Below are positions 44,441-55,289 of a stretch of DNA of 64,000 nt, in pieces. Location: contig OX621255.1 of NCBI GenBank assembly GCA_951640165.1, positions 30,354,001-30,418,000 of the forward strand, given 5' to 3'. A model generated the notes under the pieces. The model had not been told where the DNA came from. It did not search any database and was given only the letters and a program-made list of their open reading frames with translations. The position numbers and the translations under genes are program-made. Origin of the DNA: Pseudoips prasinana (taxonomy: Eukaryota > Arthropoda > Insecta > Lepidoptera > Nolidae). Position 1 is the first letter of the stretch. Each line of letters starts with the position of its first letter.

Positions 44441-44483
44441 ACAATATGCAAACATTATAGTAGGCATAATGTTTGCATATTGT
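44441..44483. promoter_or_regulatory. Promoter-proximal palindrome of gene 4
   Basis: ACAATATGCAAACATTAT and its exact complement (44,441-44,458 and 44,466-44,483) lie about 55 bp upstream of TATA. Each arm holds ATGCAAA, close to the POU octamer. Units 6 and 7 have one arm mismatch, and gene 3 a degraded version. A regulatory role is inferred only. Confidence 0.5.
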
Positions 44484-44535
44484 ACTAATGTCAATGCCTT
44501 CTTGCGAAAAAGATAAGACTCACTCACTGATTTAG

Positions 44536-44577
44536 TATAAAAGCAGATTCGATCTAATTGGGAGACATCAGTCAGTA
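44536..44577 (+). promoter_or_regulatory. Core promoter of RR-1 gene 4
   Basis: CTTGCGAAAAAGATAAG at 44,501, TATAAAAG at 44,536-44,543 and ATCAGTCAGT at 44,568-44,577. Confidence 0.85.
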
Positions 44578-44614
44578 AATAGAGCTTCAGATCTACTGAT
44601 CAAATCGTATCAAG

Positions 44615-45160
44615 ATGAAATTCTTCATTGTTCTCGCTATGTTGGTAGCAGCTGCTACAGCTCAATACGGAGGGTTCGCGAAATCGTTCCCTAACAACGG
44701 ACGCTACAACCCTCAGCCTGCTCCACCGAGGTACAGCCCACCGCAGTACTCGTTCCCTACCACCGCTGCTCCTTTCCCTCGTCCTACGGCTGCGGCTTAC
44801 CAAGCAATCAAACCTGTGAGCCGTGTGACTGGCAGTGACCCAGCTGCTGACACCATCCGCTACGACAACGAGATCGGCCCCGATGGCACCTTCAACTACG
44901 CCGTGGAGACTACCAATGGAATCTCTGCACAAGCTCAGGGTACTCCTCGTCAGCTTGGAGGCAATCCACCAGCCGCCCCTGTCGTTATCCAAGGACGTTT
45001 CTTTTACACTACCCCTGAAGGATACCCCGTAAGTATCACTTACGAAGCCGATGAGAACGGCTTCCGGGCTTCTGGGGATGCCATCCCAACTCCGCCACCC
45101 GTCCCTGAGGCCATACTCAGGTCTCTCGAATTCAACGCTAAGTACGCACAGAAGAAGTAA
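44615..45160 (+). CDS. RR-1 cuticular protein, gene 4
   Basis: 181 residues, one Ser shorter than gene 3 (PQYSFPTT). Signal peptide 1-16; Pro/Tyr/Ala-rich 17-65; Rebers-Riddiford domain with G127, G136, Y143, A145, E147, G149, F150. The strand before the motif reads IQGRFFYTTPEGYPVS, which distinguishes genes 4 and 5 from the others. The protein is identical to gene 5. Single exon with TATA/initiator upstream; AATAAA at 45,223. Expected to be a secreted chitin-associated cuticle component like its sisters. Confidence 0.95.
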   Translation: MKFFIVLAMLVAAATAQYGGFAKSFPNNGRYNPQPAPPRYSPPQYSFPTTAAPFPRPTAAAYQAIKPVSRVTGSDPAADTIRYDNEIGPDGTFNYAVETTNGISAQAQGTPRQLGGNPPAAPVVIQGRFFYTTPEGYPVSITYEADENGFRASGDAIPTPPPVPEAILRSLEFNAKYAQKK

Positions 45161-45228
45161 AAAGGATGCTATTTTGGACTTTAGGAAATCGGTGCATATT
45201 TAATTTATAGACTTGTTTTGACAATAAA

Positions 45229-48200
45229 TATTCTAATTTATAGCCCGTCTTTTATTGATTTAATATTTTTCTTGTTGCTATTGTATTCGGCAAATTATGT
45301 TTATGCTTATGCTTATTTTTACTTAGTATTTCACGTCAAAACTGAAAAGGGACCTACTAAGGATGCTGTCCTTTTCATGAGAACTGGAAGTTTGAGAGAG
45401 AAAGATGAGAAATGCAAGGGTTTTAAAATTCGTTTAGTCAAAATTGCATGTAAGCGAGGGCATATTCCTACGCAACTAGGTAGTCAACTGTAGTAGGACA
45501 GTGTAGTACACTGTACTACTACAGTTGAGTAGTATTACGCAGAATACCGTATTATTTATTCATAAAAAAAGTGTTTCCTTATTTCGACCAGTTGGAAAGA
45601 ATGTCAAGTTTAAACAGTTTTAATTTAGGATTGAACGTTATTTTACCTTCTAAATATGAGTCGATTACCGATAACAAAGTCGTTGGATGACATGGTATGT
45701 CATCCAACGACTTTGTTATTTGAAAGAGGACATCAGGGGATTGGCACGTGTATGGAAGGACTTAAATTGTTTAAGCATTTATAAAAGTAGTTTTGACATA
45801 ATAATATGATATCCTGGGATATTATTCGACGTTTCCCATGACCATAGGGCTGGCCTGATCTTGGGTCAGAGGATCAGCATTGCCATCCAGCGTGGCAGTG
45901 TGGTAGCTTTCTGGGCACTTTTCCCATCTGCGATGCGGAGGGATTATTCGACGTCTATACGTGTAAATAGGGTTTCGGTAGTTTTATCTAATTATTGTTC
46001 ATTCATCTCTCATTAAATTGAGTATATAGTGGACATTATTTACTACCAAACTAAGCAGAGCTTATACTATGAAAATCCAGATAATCCTTGGTAATTGAGT
46101 CTGACTATTATGCAATTAGCGTTTTAACTGCGACTTTAGTTTGGTAATAGAAAGGGAAAAGTCCATAGGGCGAATTTTTGGACAAAATGCATCGATTCAT
46201 TTAGTCAATACTTTAGGACTATGGGGACCACAATGTATATATAGGTAGGTATGTCGATGTTTGTTTGGGCATCCCTATTTATGGAATTCAGTTAATTCAT
46301 TATTCTTTAAAAGAAGCTCGATATCGCACAGTCTCTATGAGATCACAGTACCAAAACTTATTGTATGACGGTAACTGTAAACCAGCTTTGTTTAAAAAAA
46401 AGTGTTATGGGAATGGCTCCTGTAATTTTTAATAAAATTCCTAATTGTATTAAGGATCAACCTTTAGAAGTTTTTAAAAAGAGACTCAACACCTTATTGT
46501 CAAATATTTATAATATATTATTGTACAAGAATTCTTAAATGATTCTTCTATAAATTATTTTTTTATGCTACTATTGTTTTTTAGTTTTAAGGTCATTGTG
46601 AGCAAATGTTGAAACAAGCCATCACAAGTGTGTGCGCAAGGGCACTTCCTATTAATCCATTACTCTTAAGGTGCGGTGCTATTGGATGACGATCGGAAAG
46701 ATATCAAGTACAGCACGAGGGCATAATACTAAGCTTTGTTTCTTAACTGATAAGTCCCAAAATCAATATTTTGGGTCAACCCGGGATTTGAACCTAAGAC
46801 TTCATTGTCTGCTTAACTGTCTTGTTGGCCAAGCGGTAGTGTAGTCATTAGCAGCAGCAGTTAACATATATTATCATTTTATAAACTCAGAAGGTGATGC
46901 TTTAAATTTTGGTAGCGATCGGATCAACAGAGTTGATTTTATTTTTCTTTTTGGTGATTTTGTTTGCCTTTCAATACTACGAGCTAATGGTTTTTTTACC
47001 GGATTTTGATGATTTTTTTTTGTGTTTATTTGACTTACGTGGATTGTTTGGAATTACAATTGGACCGTATTTGTGTGCCTGTAAATATTCGATTTTCACG
47101 TAGGACTGTAGTCCTGCGCGGGAATCGAACCCAGGACACAAAGTGGAGAGGCGACTGTCTTAACCGCTGCACCACACGTGCAGTCCATTTATTTTTACTT
47201 AGTTTTGTTTGTAGTTTTCGGTAGGACCAATGAAAGTATCAGATGATATAATAAAACAATTATTAGAACAAATATTTTTACTAATACGATGTTGACACAA
47301 TTATGTTTACAGATAAACCCAATTAATTAAATAATACCAATGTTTGACGATTTTATATTTTTATTTTATGATCCTTGACAATAACTTAATTTAAACCAGC
47401 TAAATATCGTTACTATTATAAAATAAATCTTATTGTAATTTTTTTCCTACAATCCGTGTACCTAAATATCTATATGTACCTAGAAATAATTATAAAACAA
47501 TTATATATTTCTACAAACATGTTCTGACTATTTACAAGCGCTTTTTAAAGTCTACGTGAATAAAAACCTTTTTTATTTAATTATTATATATTTTTTATAC
47601 AACAATAACTGAAAAAAGACACCCAACACACTTTATAATATATATATTAATTTTAAGTTTTTGTTTCGTTTTTTCAGAACAAAATATATGGTAGATAGTG
47701 GCGTTGGCTATCTACCATAAATAGTAGACGTAACTTAAGGAGCGCTATCTACTCATAAAACTAAACTACTCATACAAAACCTAAAAATTTGAAGAGGTTT
47801 GGTTTTGATTGATCGGTTGTTGGTACTACACGAGTCACCTAAGAAAGAGCTACGTTTACACTCAGCTCAACAATATGGGACCACCTCGAAAGAATTCCCT
47901 ATCGAATAAAAACCTTATTGTTCACCAACAATGGAGATATCGCATAATACTAATGCAAAACAAAAATCTTTTAAATTGGTCATTTATTGTAAGGGCTAAT
48001 CCATCATCTCCCCCAAATTAAGTCCACTGCTGGACAAGAGTCTCCCCAAAGAATGTGGGGATATGCCATAATCGCCACGCTTGCCCTACGGGTTGGTGAT
48101 CGCAGTTTGATGGTTCACAGAAAAACGCTGACGCCCGTTCTCTGGTAGGTGCCTCGGGATGATTTCTACGCCTCCCACGGGGTGAGATGAGGTGATTATA

Positions 48201-48327
48201 TTTGCTGCCGTCACCACACAGCGGAAAATCTATATCATCAGGACTGACCGGAGTTTGGCATTTTACAATTAAGAAAATACCATATATGGACCAGAATATA
48301 AACAATATAATAATAATAATAATATAT
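45229..48327 (+). repeat. Duplicated spacer between genes 4 and 5, first part
   Basis: Same order as 38,896-42,005: H1 45,484, H2 45,671, LINE-like relic about 46,263-46,525 (an extra A in the A-run breaks its frame), SINE-C piece, SINE-D head about 47,092-47,186, repeat L about 47,371-47,577, CTGCTGGACAAGAGTCTCCC repeat from 48,027. No gene. Confidence 0.8.
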
Positions 48328-48566
48328 GGGAACAATGTCACACAGATCATCCTAGCCCCAAACTAAGCAAAGCTTGTACTATGGGTACCAGGCGACTATA
48401 TACATACTTATATAGATAGATAAATACTTAAATACATAGAAAACATCCATGACTCAGAAACAAATATTCGTGCTCATCACACAAATATTTGCACTTACCG
48501 GGATACGAACCCAGGACCACCAGCTTCGTAGGCAGGAGCACTACCAAGTAGGCTACGGTGATCGTC
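48328..48566 (-). mobile_element. SINE-A, copy 8, in spacer 4-5
   Basis: Orthologous-in-unit to the 42,006 copy, with the same diagnostic changes. Confidence 0.85.
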
Positions 48567-49151
48567 AAAATCTATACATATAATAAATCTGTAGAAAAAT
48601 CATTTTTGTAGATCAAAAGAAAATCCAAAAAAAATAGCCAGGGTATTAAAGGACAACCAATAGAACCCATTTCCAGCATTTTTTGAATTTTTGTCTGTTT
48701 GTCTGTTTGTCTGTTTATATGTTCGGGTATCACGTAAAATATACGAAAGCAATGTAGATAACTTTTATACACAACGATTGAGCGTAACTTGAGGTAACAT
48801 TTAGTTTTTGTTGTATTGCAATCGGTTCAGTCTATCAAAAGATATTAGATTTTAAAGTAATCATGGAGAAAAATAACACAGATTTCGGTACTTCAGGATG
48901 AACTAATGTTTATAGTTGAACTAAACTGTCCGATAGATGTCATTGTGCATATTATGACATCTCTTTTCTGAATGAACTAGGTTGATAGTTGATTTTTGTT
49001 TCGATAGATGTCGTTGTGCATTTCTTTTGACTCGCGGTGTTAAGATTTGCCCGTGTTTGCTGATTGCATGAGTTACGTAGGGTTTTGAATGTTCTGAATT
49101 GTTTCGAAATATGGTCTTGGTTGCCTAGAAGTATGTCGTTGTCCAAAATTG

Positions 49152-50072
49152 GTTATTTATTTATTTATTTATTAACTTCAGGTTTGCCCACAGCTTGTGC
49201 ATACAATATATATCTTATGAATAATTTCTTAACAAATTAGACTTACACACTAGCCAATTACGGGTTAACCAACACTCTCCAAATTTAGACGAATAATCGG
49301 CACTTGAGATTCTTTAGGTTATAGAACAATGAAATACCTACGACGACTTAACAGTAGTTTTGAGTGACTTCAAGATTTTGGACTTGAAACAATTTAAGGA
49401 ATCATGGTGTATGTCGGCATCCGGTACAGATTTCATGAAAGAGTTCATCTCTCTACAAACCCTATTGAGCGGTGAGTTTATCCCGATGTTGGTTTTGGAA
49501 GGTTGAATGTGATACATGTTCGTAATAGGATATCTGGGTAATTTAAATGGTACATTCAGAGCTACGCGCGTAATCAGTTCAGAGCAATCTAATTTATTGT
49601 TAGTTAGTTTGAAGAGAAACATTAGATCCTGTAGCTTTCTTCGTTCACGTAAAGAGTTTATTTTAAAGATTTGAAGGCGTTGTTCATATGGAGATCTCGG
49701 TGATACTTTATTCGTCGTGTATGCAAGATGTTTGGTAAAGGCTCTCTGTATGCGTTCGACCCTTTGCGAGTGCACTGAGTATTGTGGGTTCCAAGCCACG
49801 CTGGCAAACTCCAGGTGACTACGAACAAGGGCATTATAGAGTAGAATTTTGGAACGAGCTGCTTTAAAACCTTTGGTGCTTCTTTTAATAAAACCAAGCA
49901 TCTGTGCCGATTTTTTGACAATAGTGTCTATATGCTTGATAAAGTTAACCTTACTGTCCAAAATGACGCCGAGATCCCTCACCTCTTTAACAGAATTTAA
50001 TGGTTCTCCCTTTATGTTGTAAGATATAGCATGAGTTTGTTTTTTCCTAGAGAACCCGACAGCACTTTTGTA
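49152..50072 (-). mobile_element. LINE fragment nested in second Helitron copy
   Basis: Same as 42,830-43,755. The 5-bp loss shifts the frame and fuses it by chance with Helitron sequence into a 268-codon open frame starting MYLLSYILYYYRTHDSTGYD. It is not a gene. Confidence 0.8.
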
Positions 50073-50242
50073 TACAAAAGTGCTGTCATATCCGGTTGAG
50101 TCATGCGTCCGGTAATAGTAGAGAATATAGCTCAATAAATACATTTATGGAAGAAGATAACGCCACGCACTACCCGGTAGAATTTTTGGATTCCCTCAGC
50201 ACACCCGGACTTTGAGCCCACAAAATAGTTTAAAAAATTGGT

Positions 50243-50624
50243 GTACCAATAATTCTCCTCAGAAATTTATGTCCTCCCAAACTTTGTAACGGCACTCGGC
50301 TCAAAGTCACAAATCTGCAACATTATCGAAGCTGAAATATTAACAGGTTGCGGCGCCGGTGATATTATTTTTATTCCAAGGATACCTATAATTCCTAAAA
50401 ACTTTCCTTTCTCTTTCAAACGAGTGCAATTCCCAGTCAGTCTCTGTTATGCCATGACGATTAGTAAAGCTCAGGTTCAGACATTATCCGTTGCGGGGGT
50501 GGACCTAAGTATTGGATGCTTTTCCCATGGTCAACTATACGTAGTTCTTTCACGCGTAAACAACCCCAATAACGTTTTTGTGTACGCTCCAGATGGTTCA
50601 TCAGGTAAAATAAAGAAGCACTAA
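50243..50624 (+). pseudogene. Helitron helicase C-terminal remnant, second copy
   Basis: Same blocks and same frameshift as 43,925-44,307. Confidence 0.85.
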
Positions 50625-50852
50625 ATTAAATCAAAAAAATTTTTTCGGTATCGTCCCACAGCGCTTTACCCTAAAAAATACATTGTTAAGTTCCGACATC
50701 CACGCGAACGAAGTCGCGGGCACAGCTAGTCGTCAATAAATGTCATAATTATAATGCACAATATGCAAACATTATAGTAGGCATAATGTTTGCATATTGT
50801 ACTAATGTCAATGCCTTCTTGCGAAAAATATAAGACTCACTCACTGATTTAG

Positions 50853-50893
50853 TATAAAAGCAGATTCGATCTAATTGGGAGACATCAGTCAGT
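50853..50893 (+). promoter_or_regulatory. Core promoter of RR-1 gene 5
   Basis: TATAAAAG 50,853-50,860 and ATCAGTCAGT 50,884-50,893. The upstream block reads TTGCGAAAAATATAAG, one base different from gene 4. The perfect ATGCAAA palindrome is at about 50,758-50,800. Confidence 0.85.
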
Positions 50894-50931
50894 AAATAGA
50901 GCTTCAGATCTACTCATCAAATCGTATCAAG

Positions 50932-51477
50932 ATGAAATTCTTCATTGTTCTCGCTATGTTGGTAGCAGCTGCTACAGCTCAATACGGAGGGTTCGCGAAA
51001 TCGTTCCCTAACAACGGACGCTACAACCCTCAGCCTGCTCCACCGAGGTACAGCCCACCGCAGTACTCGTTCCCTACCACCGCTGCTCCTTTCCCTCGTC
51101 CTACGGCTGCGGCTTACCAAGCAATCAAACCTGTGAGCCGTGTGACTGGCAGTGACCCAGCTGCTGACACCATCCGCTACGACAACGAGATCGGCCCCGA
51201 TGGCACCTTCAACTACGCCGTGGAGACTACCAATGGAATCTCTGCACAAGCTCAGGGTACTCCTCGTCAGCTTGGAGGCAATCCACCAGCCGCCCCTGTC
51301 GTTATCCAAGGACGTTTCTTTTACACTACCCCTGAAGGATACCCCGTAAGTATCACTTACGAAGCCGATGAGAACGGCTTCCGGGCTTCTGGGGATGCCA
51401 TCCCAACTCCGCCACCCGTCCCTGAGGCCATACTCAGGTCTCTCGAATTCAACGCTAAGTACGCACAGAAGAAGTAA
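50932..51477 (+). CDS. RR-1 cuticular protein, gene 5
   Basis: 181 residues, identical in sequence to gene 4: signal peptide 1-16, Pro/Tyr-rich linker, complete Rebers-Riddiford motif (G127 to F150) and RR-1 tail LEFNAKYAQKK. The identity extends into both flanks, so the 6.3-kb unit was duplicated recently or the assembly holds two haplotypes in tandem. AATAAA at about 51,540. Same secreted chitin-binding role inferred. Confidence 0.95.
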   Translation: MKFFIVLAMLVAAATAQYGGFAKSFPNNGRYNPQPAPPRYSPPQYSFPTTAAPFPRPTAAAYQAIKPVSRVTGSDPAADTIRYDNEIGPDGTFNYAVETTNGISAQAQGTPRQLGGNPPAAPVVIQGRFFYTTPEGYPVSITYEADENGFRASGDAIPTPPPVPEAILRSLEFNAKYAQKK

Positions 51478-51545
51478 AAAGGATGCTATTTTGGACTTTA
51501 GGAAATCGGTGCATATTTAATTTATAGACTTGTTTTGACAATAAA

Positions 51546-54245
51546 TATTCTAATTTATAGCCCGTCTTTTATTGATTTAATATTTTTCTTGTTGCTATTG
51601 TATTCGGCAAATTATGTTTATGCTTATGCTTATTTTTACTTAGTATTTCACGTCAAAACTGAAAAGGGACCTACTAAGGATGCTGTCCTTTTCATGAGAA
51701 CTGGAAGTTTGAGAGAGAAAGATGAGAAATGCAAGGGTTTTAAAATTCGTTTAGTCAAAATTGCATGTAAGCGAGGGCATATTCCTACGCAACTAGGTAG
51801 TCAACTGTAGTAGGACAGTGTAGTACACTGTACTACTACAGTTGAGTAGTATTACGCAGAATACCGTATTATTTATTCATAAAAAAAGTGTTTCCTTATT
51901 TCGACCAGTTGGAAAGAATGTCAAGTTTAAACAGTTTTAATTTAGGATTGAACGTTATTTTACCTTCTAAATATGAGTCGATTACCGATAACAAAGTCGT
52001 TGGATGACATGGTATGTCATCCAACGACTTTGTTATTTGAAAGAGGACATCAGGGGATTGGCACGTGTATGGAAGGACTTAAATTGTTTAAGCATTTATA
52101 AAAGTAGTTTTGACATAATAATATGATATCCTGGGATATTATTCGACGTTTCCCATGACCATAGGGCTGGCCTGATCTTGGGTCAGAGGATCAGCATTGC
52201 CATCCAGCGTGGCAGTGTGGTAGCTTTCTGGGCACTTTTCCCATCTGCGATGCGGAGGGATTATTCGACGTCTATACGTGTAAATAGGGTTTCGGTAGTT
52301 TTATCTAATTATTGTTCATTCATCTCTCATTAAATTGAGTATATAGTGGACATTATTTACTACCAAACTAAGCAGAGCTTATACTATGAAAATCCAGATA
52401 ATCCTTGGTAATTGAGTCTGACTATTATGCAATTAGCGTTTTAACTGCGACTTTAGTTTGGTAATAGAAAGGGAAAAATCCATAGGGCGAATTTTTGGAC
52501 AAAATGCATCGATTCATTTAGTCAATACTTTAGGACTATGGGGACCACAATGTATATATAGGTAGGTATGTCGATGTTTGTTTGGGCATCCCTATTTATG
52601 GAATTCAGTTAATTCATTATTCTTTAAAAGAAGCTCGATATCGCACAGTCTCTATGAGATCACAGTACCAAAACTTATTGTATGACGGTAACTGTAAACC
52701 AGCTTTGTTTAAAAAAAAGTGTTATGGGAATGGCTCCTGTAATTTTTAATAAAATTCCTAATTGTATTAAGGATCAACCTTTAGAAGTTTTTAAAAAGAG
52801 ACTCAACACCTTATTGTCAAATATTTATAATATATTATTGTACAAGAATTCTTAAATGATTCTTCTATAAATTATTTTTTTATGCTACTATTGTTTTTTA
52901 GTTTTAAGGTCATTGTGAGCAAATGTTGAAACAAGCCATCACAAGTGTGTGCGCAAGGGCACTTCCTATTAATCCATTACTCTTAAGGTGCGGTGCTATT
53001 GGATGACGATCGGAAAGATATCAAGTACAGCACGAGGGCATAATACTAAGCTTTGTTTCTTAACTGATAAGTCCCAAAATCAATATTTTGGGTCAACCCG
53101 GGATTTGAACCTAAGACTTCATTGTCTGCTTAACTGTCTTGTTGGCCAAGCGGTAGTGTAGTCATTAGCAGCAGCAGTTAACATATATTATCATTTTATA
53201 AACTCAGAAGGTGATGCTTTAAATTTTGGTAGCGATCGGATCAACAGAGTTGATTTTATTTTTCTTTTTGGTGATTTTGTTTGCCTTTCAATACTACGAG
53301 CTAATGGTTTTTTTACCGGATTTTGATGATTTTTTTTGTGTTTATTTGACTTACGTGGATTGTTTGGAATTACAATTGGACCGTATTTGTGTGCCTGTAA
53401 ATATTCGATATTCCCGTAGGACTGTAGACCTGCGCGGGAATCGAACCCAGGACACAAAGTGGCGAGGCGACTGTCTTAACCGCTGCACCACACGTGCAGT
53501 CCATTTATTTTTACTTAGTTTTGTTTGTACCCGACACACTTTATAATATCTATATTAATTTTAAGTTTTTGTTTCGTTTTTTCAGAACAAAATATATGGT
53601 AGATAGTGGCGTTGGCTATCTACCATAAATAGTAGACGTAACTTAAGGAGCGCTATCTACTCATAAAACTAAACTACTCATACAAAACCTAAAAATTTGA
53701 AGAGGTTTGGTTTTGATTGATCGGTTGTTGGTACTACACGAGTCACCTAAGAAAGAGCTACGTTTACACTCAGCTCAACAATATGGGACCACTTTGAAAG
53801 AATTCCCTACTGAATAAAAACCTTATTGTTCACCAACAATGGAGAAATCGCATAATACTAATGCAAAACAAAAATCTTTTAAATTGGTCATATATTGTAA
53901 GGGCTAATCCATCATCTCCCCCAAATTAAGTCCACTGCTGGACAAGAGTCTCCCCAAAGAATGTGGGGATATGCCATAATCGCCACGCTTGCCCTACGGG
54001 TTGGTGATCGCAGTTTGATGGTTCACAGAAAAACGCTGACGCCCGTTCTCTGGTAGGTGCCTCGGGATGATTTCTACGCCTCCCACGGGGTGAGATGAGG
54101 TGATTATATTTGCTGCCGTCACCACACAGCGGAAAATCGGTTAGGTAATAAATCATCAGGACTGACCGGAGTTTAGCATTTAACAATTAAGAAAATACCA
54201 TATATGGACCAGAATATAAACAATATAATAATAATAATAATATAT
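51546..54245 (+). repeat. Duplicated spacer between genes 5 and 6, with deletion
   Basis: Same order as the other spacers (H1 51,801, H2 51,988, SINE-D head about 53,404-53,502). About 390 bp, including repeat L, is missing at 53,528: TTTTGTTTGTA joins directly to CCCGACACACTTTATAATAT. The Helitron is absent. No gene. Confidence 0.8.
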
Positions 54246-54479
54246 GGGAACAATGTCACACAGATCATCCTAGCCCCAAACTAAGCAAAGCTTGTACTAT
54301 GGGTACCAGGCGACTATATACATACTTAATAGATAAATACTTAAATACATAGAAAACATCCATGACTCAGAAACAAATATTCGTGCTCATCACACAAATA
54401 TTTGCACTTACCGGGATACGAACCCAGGACCACCAGCTTCGTAGGCAGGAGCACTACCAAGTAGGCTACGGTGATCGTC
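54246..54479 (-). mobile_element. SINE-A, copy 9, in spacer 5-6
   Basis: Shares a small deletion (TACTTAATAGATAAATAC in place of TACTTATATAGATAGATAAA) with the 58,560 copy, grouping units 6 and 7. The empty Helitron site follows at 54,483/54,484. Confidence 0.85.
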
Positions 54480-54606
54480 AAAATCGTCAATAAATGTCAT
54501 AATTATAATGCACAATATGCAAACATTATAGTAGGCATAATGTTAGCATATTGTACTAATGTCAATGCCTTCTTGCGAAAAAGATAAGACTCACTCACTG
54601 ATTTAG

Positions 54607-54647
54607 TATAAAAGCAAATTCGATCTAATTGGGAGACGTCAGTCAGT
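54607..54647 (+). promoter_or_regulatory. Core promoter of RR-1 gene 6
   Basis: TATAAAAG 54,607-54,614; initiator GTCAGTCAGT 54,638-54,647. The first base differs (A to G) from genes 3-5. Confidence 0.85.
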
Positions 54648-54685
54648 AAATAGAGCTTCAGATCTACTCATCAAATCGTATCAAG

Positions 54686-55234
54686 ATGAAATTCTTCATT
54701 GTTCTCGCTATGTTGGTAGCAGCTGCTACAGCTCAATACGGAGGGATCGCGAAATCGTTCCCTAACAACGGACGCTACAACCCTCAGCCTGCTCCACCGA
54801 GGTACAGCCCACCACAGTACTCTTCGTTCCCTACCACCGCTGCTCCTTTCCCTCGTCCTACGGCTGCGGCTTACCAATCAATCAAACCTGTAAGCCGTGT
54901 GACTGGCAGTGACCTAGCTGCCGACACCATCCGCTACCACAACGAGATCGGCCCCGATGGCAGCTTCAAATACGCCGTGGAGACTACCAATGGAATCTCT
55001 GCACAAGCTCAAGGTACTCCTCGTCAGCTTGGAGGCAATCCACCAGTCGCCCCTGTCGTTATCCAAGGAAGTTACGCTTACACTTCCCCTGAAGGATACC
55101 CCGTAATTATCACTTACGAAGCCGATGAGAACGGCTTCCGGGCTTCTGGGGATGCCATCCCAACTCCGCCACCCGTCCCTGAGGCCATACTCAGGTCTCT
55201 CGAATTCAACGCTAAGTACGCACAGAAGAAGTAA
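54686..55234 (+). CDS. RR-1 cuticular protein, gene 6
   Basis: 182 residues with the family layout: signal peptide 1-16, Pro/Tyr/Ala-rich segment, Rebers-Riddiford domain with the intact motif (G128, G137, Y144, A146, E148, G150, F151). Distinctive residues: GGIAKS near the N-terminus, YQSIKP, GSDLAAD, and RYHNEIGP where every other copy has RYDN. It otherwise matches gene 7. It combines IQGSYAYTSPEGYPVI, a mosaic of gene 3-like and gene 1-like patches. Single exon; AATAAA near 55,299. Confidence 0.95.
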   Translation: MKFFIVLAMLVAAATAQYGGIAKSFPNNGRYNPQPAPPRYSPPQYSSFPTTAAPFPRPTAAAYQSIKPVSRVTGSDLAADTIRYHNEIGPDGSFKYAVETTNGISAQAQGTPRQLGGNPPVAPVVIQGSYAYTSPEGYPVIITYEADENGFRASGDAIPTPPPVPEAILRSLEFNAKYAQKK

Positions 55235-55289
55235 AGAGGATGCTATTTTGGACTTTATGAAATCGGTGCATATTTAATTTATTAACTTG

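Larger units (their letters stand above)
48571..50729 (+). mobile_element. Helitron, 2,159 bp, second copy
   Basis: A duplicate of 42,249-44,412 carried by segmental duplication and not a new insertion, since flanks and position are the same. It is 5 bp shorter: ATATG is lost at the LINE junction palindrome (near 50,058). Few other differences. Confidence 0.9.

Noticed and set aside
49338..50144. 268-codon minus-strand frame
   Set aside because: A 5-bp deletion joins Helitron sequence to the nested LINE remnant; the sister copy at 43,016-43,660 lacks the fusion.
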